From NCBI GenBank assembly GCA_022703505.1, contig JAKLDN010000002.1:62001-126000 (forward strand): 64,000 nucleotides of DNA, written 5' to 3'. Below are positions 58,828 to 64,000 of this stretch, piece after piece. The stretch's first letter is position 1. Every line of letters begins with the position of its first letter. The position numbers and the translations under genes are program-made. This stretch comes from Spirochaetota bacterium. Lineage in GTDB: Bacteria > Spirochaetota > Spirochaetia > Treponematales > UBA12059. The notes beneath the pieces are model-generated. The model made no database searches. It had not been told where the DNA came from and saw only the letters and a list, made by a program, of their open reading frames with translations.

Positions 58828-59656
58828 GGTCTGCTCCCCCGCCCGCGGGCGCGAGCTTGCCGCAGCCGCAGCGGAGGAAGGTGCCCCAGTAGTGCCGGAT
58901 CGTCCGGTTGATCAGGGCCCGGGGGACGACCTGGGAGATGAAGGCGATGACGCGGTTGACCGCCCCGGGGACGATGACCGCCCGGTTCCTGGCGACCCCG
59001 TCCAGGGTCGACCGTGCGATGCACTCGGGGGTGAAGCAGGCCCGGCGGGCGAGGGGACCCAGGTTGTCGATGTACCGGTTGACGTCCGGGGTGGTCCGGA
59101 TGGCGTTCGGGCAGAGGACGCTGACGCCGACGGTGCCGCCCAGCTCCTCCCGGAGGGCCAGGCTGAAGTGGAGGACAAAGCTCTTGGTGGCCGCGTAGAT
59201 GGGCATGGTCGGCATCGGGAAGAAGGCTCCCAGGCTGGCCACGTTCAGGATGGACGCATTCCGGCGCCTCAGGTCCGGCAGGAAGAGGCGGACCAGGCGG
59301 ACCAGGGCCAGGGCGTTCAGTTCGATGGTGGCCTCGTGGTACTCCAGGGAGTGGTCCAGGAAGTGCCCCGGGGTGCCGATTCCCGCGTTGTTGATCAGAA
59401 GGTCGATGTCCAGGCCTTCCTCCTCGACCCGGTCTCGGAGCCGTTCCAGGGTGGAGGCCTCGGTCAGGTCGCCCTCGAGCCAGGCGGTTTCGACCCCGAA
59501 CTCCCCCGCGAGTTCCCCGGCCAGGACGGGCAGTCCGCTGTCCGGCAGGGCCACGAGGAAGAGATCCATCCCTCGACGGGCACATTCCTCCGCCAGGGCC
59601 TTCCCGAGCCCCATGCTCGCCCCCGTGATCAGCGCCCGCTTACCTTGAAAATCCAT
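58820..59656 (-). CDS. short-chain dehydrogenase/reductase
   Basis: NAD(P)-dependent oxidoreductase of 278 residues: ITGASMGLGKAL (cofactor loop), LLINNAGIG, catalytic Ser in NVASLGAF and YAATKSF (Tyr/Lys). The C-terminus ends in a hydrophobic helix and a Cys-Gly-Cys pair, compatible with membrane association. GGAGGA precedes ATG 59656. First gene of the SDR-EFR1-TetR-EFR1 operon; the electron carriers suggest a coupled redox step. Confidence 0.92.
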   Translation of the reverse strand: MDFQGKRALITGASMGLGKALAEECARRGMDLFLVALPDSGLPVLAGELAGEFGVETAWLEGDLTEASTLERLRDRVEEEGLDIDLLINNAGIGTPGHFLDHSLEYHEATIELNALALVRLVRLFLPDLRRRNASILNVASLGAFFPMPTMPIYAATKSFVLHFSLALREELGGTVGVSVLCPNAIRTTPDVNRYIDNLGPLARRACFTPECIARSTLDGVARNRAVIVPGAVNRVIAFISQVVPRALINRTIRHYWGTFLRCGCGKLAPAGGGADHV

Positions 59657-59746
59657 ACGATCCTCCGGCCGTTCCCTACCGCCGCCGTCGCTTCCGCGCC
59701 GCAACGCGCGCGCGTTTTCCAGCCGATCGACGTACGTTTCCGTTAA

Positions 59747-59795
59747 GTAAGTGAACGGTTACTTACATAATATCGTTGCCCGTGATTATTGTCAA
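59747..59795 (-). promoter_or_regulatory. promoter and TetR-type operator of the SDR/EFR1/TetR operon
   Basis: On the minus strand TTGACA (59795-59790) and TATTAT (59772-59767) are 17 bases apart. Immediately downstream the palindrome GTAAGT...ACTTAC (59747-59766, eight bases between the arms) covers the start of transcription, a usual TetR repressor position. The leader to ATG 59656 is about 100 bases and holds nothing else evident. Confidence 0.8.
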
Positions 59796-59894
59796 CCGCA
59801 CGTGGATCGATAGAACGGCCGACTCTGCTTGAAACCAGTATATTTCAGGGAAGCGGACTCGATTTCCATCCCTACGGCCGCCAAGGGGGATCTT

Positions 59895-60440
59895 ATGAAT
59901 ATCGAAGACAAGGACGAATTGCTGACCGCCCTCTCGGAGCGGTTCCGGAAGAACCCGGGCCGCCACCGGGGTATCGAATGGGCGGAGGTGGAGGCCCGGT
60001 TGCACGGTAGATCCGAGGCCTTCAAGACCCTGGGGGAGATGGAGCGCACCGGGGGCGAGCCCGACGTCATCGGACGCGACGACAAATCGGGAGAGTACCT
60101 TTTCTGCGACTGCTCCCCCGAGACTCCCGCGGGGCGTCGGAGCCTCTGCTATGACCGGCAGGCCCTGGATGCCCGGAAGGAACACAAGCCGGCGGGAAGC
60201 GCCGTGGAAGCCGCGGAGGCGATGGGGGTCGATCTGCTCACGGAAGCCGGGTACCGGGCCCTGCAGGAGCTCGGGGAATTCGACACGAAGACCTCCAGCT
60301 GGATCCGGACCCCCGCCGACGTCCGGGCCCTCGGGGGCGCCCTGTTCTGCGACCGCCGCTACGGCCGGGTCTTCGTCTACCACAACGGTGCGGACTCCTA
60401 CTATTCCGTCCGGGGCTTCCGCGGGATGCTCAGGGTCTGA
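59895..60440 (+). CDS. DUF4256 family protein
   Basis: Protein of 181 residues closely following the DUF4256 pattern: GRHRGIEWAEVEARL, GEMERTGGEPDVIG, DCSPETPAGRRSLCYDR, FDTKTSSWIRTP and GRVFVYHNGADSYY. Cytosolic, function unknown. AAGGGGG precedes ATG 59895; an upstream in-frame ATG (59829) lacks a ribosome site. Confidence 0.9.
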   Translation: MNIEDKDELLTALSERFRKNPGRHRGIEWAEVEARLHGRSEAFKTLGEMERTGGEPDVIGRDDKSGEYLFCDCSPETPAGRRSLCYDRQALDARKEHKPAGSAVEAAEAMGVDLLTEAGYRALQELGEFDTKTSSWIRTPADVRALGGALFCDRRYGRVFVYHNGADSYYSVRGFRGMLRV

Positions 60441-60474
60441 GGTTCCCGGGAACCGGTTCCGGGATCCGCGGCCG

Positions 60475-60503
60475 TTGCGTCCTCCCGGGTGCGGGCCTAT
60501 ACT
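60475..60503 (+). promoter_or_regulatory. promoter of the isoprenylcysteine-methyltransferase-like gene
   Basis: TTGCGT (60475-60480), 17 bases, TATACT (60498-60503), 43 bases before ATG 60547. Confidence 0.5.
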
Positions 60504-60546
60504 TCTATAAAGGCCCCGGACGAGTCAGGTGGAGGCAGGACAGAAC

Positions 60547-61230
60547 ATGCCCGATAAAACCCATTCCCATCTTTTGGTTAGAGTGCTTGTGAAGGCCGCA
60601 TTCGTGATCGCTGTGATGGCCGCATTGTTCTTCGGAACTGCGGGGAGCTTCCGGTATATGAACGGGTGGATATATCTCGGAACGATTACGATCACGCTGG
60701 GCACTGGAATAACGTTGCTGTATAGAAACGATAAGGCGTTGCTTGAAAAAAGAATCAATACAAAAGAAAAGGAAACGAAGCAGAGATTCATTGTCATCAT
60801 CTCGGCCATTCTCATGACCGCGATATATGCGGTGCCCGGATTCGACTTTCGATTCGGATGGTCCGGAATGCCCGTTGTTCTCGTTGTGGCCGGGGAAATC
60901 GTACTTATCGTCGGATATTACCTGAATCTGAACGTGATGTTGATCAACAGCTATGCCTCGAGGGTCGTCGAGATCCAGGATAACCAGAAGCTCATAGATA
61001 CGGGATTGTATGCGATCGTACGGCACCCCATGTACATGGCGATCTCCTTGGTGTACATAGGGACTTGTCTCGTCCTGGGATCCTATTTCGCGCTGATACC
61101 GTGCATGTTAATGATACTTGTCCTGGGATATAGGGCGGTCAATGAGGAAAAGACGCTGATGAATGGGCTGGATGGATATTCGGAGTACATGAAAAAAACA
61201 AGGTATCGAATCATTCCCTATATTTGGTGA
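60547..61230 (+). CDS. isoprenylcysteine carboxyl methyltransferase-like membrane protein
   Basis: Membrane protein of 227 residues with five or so hydrophobic segments. The C-terminal part, DTGLYAIVRHPMYMAISLV and NEEKTLMNGLDGYSEYMKKTRYR, matches the ICMT/phospholipid methyltransferase group. Base composition is well below that of its neighbours (around 45% G+C with many AAA/ATA codons), suggesting recent transfer. ATG 60547 follows GGAGGCAGGA; GTG 60529 is an alternative. Confidence 0.85.
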   Translation: MPDKTHSHLLVRVLVKAAFVIAVMAALFFGTAGSFRYMNGWIYLGTITITLGTGITLLYRNDKALLEKRINTKEKETKQRFIVIISAILMTAIYAVPGFDFRFGWSGMPVVLVVAGEIVLIVGYYLNLNVMLINSYASRVVEIQDNQKLIDTGLYAIVRHPMYMAISLVYIGTCLVLGSYFALIPCMLMILVLGYRAVNEEKTLMNGLDGYSEYMKKTRYRIIPYIW

Positions 61231-61335
61231 TATCTTGCCGTATCGCCGTGGGGTATAGACCGCACCCGTGCGAGCTTCGGTATGTGCAGAGGTGAAGTCC
61301 CGCCCGTATCCGTTCACGACCGCAAGGAGATGAAT

Positions 61336-62082
61336 TTGGACATCCCCCGGATCTTCACCATCGCCGAAAGCGCCCACCGTATCCATAACCCGTTCACTCC
61401 CGAGAAGCTCGCCGTGCTCGGAGCGGCCCTGCGCCTGGAACCGGGGGCCCGGGTCCTCGACCTCGGCAGCGGGTCCGGGGAGATGCTGTGCACCTGGGCG
61501 CGCGATCACGGCGTCGTCGGCACCGGCGTCGACCTCTGCCGCTCGTTCAGCGAGCAGGCGAGATCGCGGGCGGGGGAACTCGGCGTGGCGGGCCGGGTCC
61601 GGTTCATCCACGGCGACGCCGCCGGTTACGTCTCCGACGAGAAGGTCGACGTGGCAGCCTGTGTCGGCGCCACCTGGATCGGCGGGGGAGTCGCCGGGAC
61701 CGTCGAGCTTCTGTCGCGGAGCCTGCGCCCCGGAGGGATCCTCCTCATCGGCGAGCCTTACTGGCGGAACCTGCCGCCGACGGAGGAAGTCGCCAAGGGG
61801 TGCCTCGCCGGCTCGATCTCCGACTTCCTCCCGCTTCCGGAGCTCCTCGCGTCCTTCGGCCGCCTCGGCTGTGACGTCGTCGAGATGGTCCTGGCCGACC
61901 AGGACGGCTGGGACAGGTACGAGGCGGCCAAGTGGTTCACCATGCGTAGATGGCTGGAAGCCAATCCCGGCGACGAGCTGGCGGAGGAAGTCCGGGCCCG
62001 GCTAAGCTCGGAACCGGAGCGCCACGCCCGGTATACGCGGGTATACCTGGGCTGGGGCGTGTTCGCGCTGATGCCGCGGTGA
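61336..62082 (+). CDS. SAM-dependent methyltransferase
   Basis: Protein of 248 residues: DIPRIFTIAESAHRIHNPF at the N-terminus, motif I VLDLGSGSGEMLC (about 39-51), GTGVDLC, and VAACVGATWIGGGVAG. Substrate unknown. TTG 61336 is taken as the start because AAGGAG lies six bases upstream; ATG 61330 directly abuts that site. Confidence 0.88.
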   Translation: MDIPRIFTIAESAHRIHNPFTPEKLAVLGAALRLEPGARVLDLGSGSGEMLCTWARDHGVVGTGVDLCRSFSEQARSRAGELGVAGRVRFIHGDAAGYVSDEKVDVAACVGATWIGGGVAGTVELLSRSLRPGGILLIGEPYWRNLPPTEEVAKGCLAGSISDFLPLPELLASFGRLGCDVVEMVLADQDGWDRYEAAKWFTMRRWLEANPGDELAEEVRARLSSEPERHARYTRVYLGWGVFALMPR

Positions 62083-62185
62083 TGCGCGAGGGTTTGACCG
62101 TCCGCCGATTAAAGATTATGATAATAGTAATATATGATTCTTGGGCCGCATGCCGAAAGCCCGGTCTTCGGGGGAGGGACCTGCG

Positions 62186-62599
62186 ATGAAGGGAATACCG
62201 TACGTCAATTTCAACGGGAACTGCGAGGAGGCCGTACGCTTCTACCACTCCATCCTGGGAGGGGAGCTGGAGCTTCTGCGATTCAAGGACATACCGGAGG
62301 GCGGCGGAATGCGTCCGGGCGGGACATGGAACGACAAGATCATGCACGGGTCCCTGAAATTCAAGGGCGGTAACTACCTGTACTTCAGCGATTCCTGGGA
62401 GGAGAATCCGGTCACCGTCGGATCGAACGTGACCGTCCACCTGGAGGTGGATTCCGAGAAGGACGTGTACACCTTCGTGGAAAAACTGGGCGCCGGAGGT
62501 ACTATCCAGATGCCCGCGGCAAAGGTTTTCTGGGGCTCCGTATACGGAAGCGTCGTGGACAGGTACGGGGTCTGTTGGGGAATCGAATACCAACTCTGA
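62186..62599 (+). CDS. VOC family protein (PhnB-like)
   Basis: Protein of 137 residues with the glyoxalase/VOC fold typical of PhnB-like proteins: PYVNFNGNCEEAVRFYHSILGG, then VHLEVDSEKDVYTFVEKL and the closing WGSVYGSVVDRYGVCWGI. Metal site and substrate are undefined in this group. GGGGGAGGG precedes ATG 62186. An AT-rich stretch upstream contains AATAGTAATATAT (62123-62135), also found before the DUF1801 gene. Confidence 0.9.
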   Translation: MKGIPYVNFNGNCEEAVRFYHSILGGELELLRFKDIPEGGGMRPGGTWNDKIMHGSLKFKGGNYLYFSDSWEENPVTVGSNVTVHLEVDSEKDVYTFVEKLGAGGTIQMPAAKVFWGSVYGSVVDRYGVCWGIEYQL

Positions 62600-62645
62600 T
62601 TTCCGAGGTACGTTCGTTCCTAATTCGCGGAACGAAGGAGCGTGT

Positions 62646-63137
62646 ATGGCCGGCAAACCGGTTCCCTGTCTCTGGTTCAACAATACCGCCAAGGAAGCCG
62701 TGGAGTACTACCTCTCCATCTTCAAGGGAGGGCGGATACTCTCGATCGATCATTACACGGAGGTGGGAGAAGAGATCACGGGCCACAAGAAGGGCGATAT
62801 CGTGACGATCGAGTTCGAGATACTGGAAACGAGGTTCATCGCCCTCAACGCGGGCCCCGAGTTCTCGTTCAATCCGTCCGTATCTTTCACGATAGAATGC
62901 TCCGATCAAGAGGAGATCGATTACTATTGGGAACGGCTGTCGAGCAAACCCGAGGCGGAGCAGTGCGGATGGCTCCAGGATAGATACGGCGTATCGTGGC
63001 AGATCGTCCCCAGGATGCTTTCGGAGGCGTTGCTGAACGGAACCCCGGAACAACGGCGGAGGCTGACGGAAGTCTACATGGATATGAAAAAATTCGACCT
63101 CGAAAAACTGGAGGCCGCCTTGAGGACGGAACCATGA
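62646..63137 (+). CDS. VOC family protein (PhnB/3-demethylubiquinone-like)
   Basis: Protein of 163 residues: PCLWFNNTAKEAVEYYLSIF, FIALNAGPEFSFNPSVSF and LQDRYGVSWQIVP are the signature of the 3-dmu-9 PhnB-like group. The name does not imply ubiquinone synthesis. AAGGAG precedes ATG 62646. Related to the VOC gene just upstream; its stop overlaps the DUF2200 start (ATGA). Confidence 0.92.
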   Translation: MAGKPVPCLWFNNTAKEAVEYYLSIFKGGRILSIDHYTEVGEEITGHKKGDIVTIEFEILETRFIALNAGPEFSFNPSVSFTIECSDQEEIDYYWERLSSKPEAEQCGWLQDRYGVSWQIVPRMLSEALLNGTPEQRRRLTEVYMDMKKFDLEKLEAALRTEP

Positions 63138-63508
63138 GCGGAACCCCCAAGGGCGGGACGCAGGCCGAAAAATTCCGGCGCATGGTGTTCGCGAAGGTCT
63201 ACCCGCTGTACCTCGAGAAGGCGGCGAAAAAGGGACGCTCGAAGGAAGAAGTGGACATGGTGATCAGCTGGTTGACGGGATACGACGAGCAAGGGCTGCG
63301 GAAGCGGATCGAGGAGGGGTGCGATTTCGAGACCTTCTTCGACGGGGCCCCCCGGTTCAATCCCGACGCCGTCAAGATCACGGGGCTGATCTGCGGCTGG
63401 CGGGTCGAGGAGATCGAGGATCCCCTGGTCCGCAAGGTCCGGTACCTGGACAAGCTCGTCGACGAACTGGCCCGGGGCAAGGCGATGGACAAGATCCTGA
63501 GGAAGTAG
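63134..63508 (+). CDS. DUF2200 family protein
   Basis: Protein of 124 residues. FAKVYPLYLEKAAKKGRSKEE, ISWLTGYDEQGL, DFETFFDGAP and VRYLDKLVDELARGKAMDKI define DUF2200, cytosolic and of unknown function. Translationally coupled to the VOC gene. Confidence 0.92.
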   Translation: MSGTPKGGTQAEKFRRMVFAKVYPLYLEKAAKKGRSKEEVDMVISWLTGYDEQGLRKRIEEGCDFETFFDGAPRFNPDAVKITGLICGWRVEEIEDPLVRKVRYLDKLVDELARGKAMDKILRK

Positions 63509-63571
63509 CTGACCGGGCCCGGGGTGTCGTAGAATAGGGATGTTCCCAGACCCTCGAGCAGGAGGCAATCC

Positions 63572-64000
63572 ATGTCCGCGTCCCTTCCGATCTGCCGTGT
63601 TCCCGAATCGAAGACCGCCGTGTCCCTCGACCTCTCCATGGCGGCCCGGCACGGCCTGGTGACCGGGGCCACGGGCACGGGCAAGACCGTCACCCTCCAG
63701 GCCCTGGCCCAGGGCTTTTCGGAAGCGGGGGTCTCGGTCTTCTGCTGCGATGTGAAGGGGGATTTGTCGGGCATCGCCGCGCCGGGGGGGAACAATGCCA
63801 AGATCGGGGCAGCCTTCGGCAAGCTCGGGCTTCCGGAGCCGGCCTGGAAGGGCTGCCCGGCGGCGTTCTGGGACGTCTTCGGAAAGAAGGGGCATCCCCT
63901 CCGGGCCACGGTCTCCGATCTGGGCCCTCTGCTCCTGGGGCGCCTCATGGGGCTGTCCGACGTGCAGGCGGATTCCCTGCGCCTGCTGTTCCGTATCGCC
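63572..64000 (+). CDS. HerA-like/DUF853 helicase ATPase (3' end outside window)
   Basis: N-terminal 143 residues of a YjgR-type ATPase (DUF853). LVTGATGTGKTVTLQALAQ contains Walker A GATGTGKT; CCDVKGDLSGIA and the following GLPEPAWKGCP...VFGKKGHPLRATVSDLGP are characteristic. These proteins resemble HerA DNA-translocating ATPases; cellular role unclear. AGGAGG precedes ATG 63572 by six bases. The rest of the gene lies beyond 64000. Confidence 0.92.
   Translation, partial: MSASLPICRVPESKTAVSLDLSMAARHGLVTGATGTGKTVTLQALAQGFSEAGVSVFCCDVKGDLSGIAAPGGNNAKIGAAFGKLGLPEPAWKGCPAAFWDVFGKKGHPLRATVSDLGPLLLGRLMGLSDVQADSLRLLFRIA

Overview
The window is 64 kb of GC-rich (about two-thirds G+C by eye), gene-dense bacterial chromosome. 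The organism looks Gram-negative: there are signal peptides, Ser-rich lipoboxes (FSSC, LSSC), a TAXI-type TRAP periplasmic receptor and a probable outer-membrane barrel protein. ThyX, a DUF2804 protein, degenerate class III cyclases and a caspase-like lipoprotein would fit a high-GC spirochaete or relative, but that is inference; there is no rRNA or other firm phylogenetic marker. I saw no tRNA, rRNA, CRISPR array, phage or IS transposase.

Layout. 1-9.2 kb: TAXI receptor (cut by the window edge), PadR regulator, a PAS-PAS-GGDEF-EAL c-di-GMP enzyme, a metzincin lipoprotein, a PlsC-like acyltransferase, a GPH sugar symporter, a PHP phosphoesterase and thyX. 9.3-12.7 kb: DUF2804 protein, beta-hydroxyacid dehydrogenase, a UPF0158-GNAT fusion and an alkyltransferase-like protein. 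12.9-16.3 kb: fabD-fabG-fabF without acpP, embedded in palindromic repeats. 16.4-20.4 kb: acylphosphatase, two receiver-domain regulators and tex. 20.5-27.7 kb: a secreted four-repeat protein, a C69 peptidase, sbcD and sbcC. 27.9-31.1 kb: trpR divergent from a TrpXYZ-type ABC importer with a good promoter/operator between them. 31.3-35.1 kb: two cyclase-like proteins, arfB, glutathione peroxidase and a TipA-type MerR regulator with its own 19-bp-spacer promoter. 35.4-41.4 kb: phosphoribosyltransferase, 5-formyl-THF cyclo-ligase, comEC, rsmA, a Gate-domain membrane protein and a MocR regulator. 41.4-46.9 kb: barrel protein, AT-richer caspase-like lipoprotein, MFS transporter, a LuxR-type response regulator with a broken partner kinase, and an ECF-like membrane protein. 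47-49.4 kb: a four-carbon acid sugar kinase plus PdxA-type dehydrogenase pair. 49.4-54.4 kb: a sensor kinase, DUF1801 protein and an ABC-2 exporter. 54.4-59.8 kb (minus strand): aminotransferase, methyltransferase and a TetR-controlled SDR/flavodoxin-ferredoxin operon. 59.9-64 kb: small stress or housekeeping-type proteins (DUF4256, isoprenylcysteine-methyltransferase-like, methyltransferase, two VOC proteins, DUF2200) and the start of a HerA-like ATPase.

Three things run through the window. First, intergenic spaces hold several families of structured repeats; the best is a ~130-bp element of three consecutive hairpins, present three times, with compensatory base changes between copies. Second, a group of genes without a Shine-Dalgarno sequence (thyX, the phosphoribosyltransferase, rsmA, the sensor kinase, the sugar acid kinase and others) has a sigma70-type -10 box only 6-7 nt before the ATG, the layout expected for leaderless mRNAs. 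Third, regulators sit beside visible operators: trpR, the TipA-type MerR and TetR.
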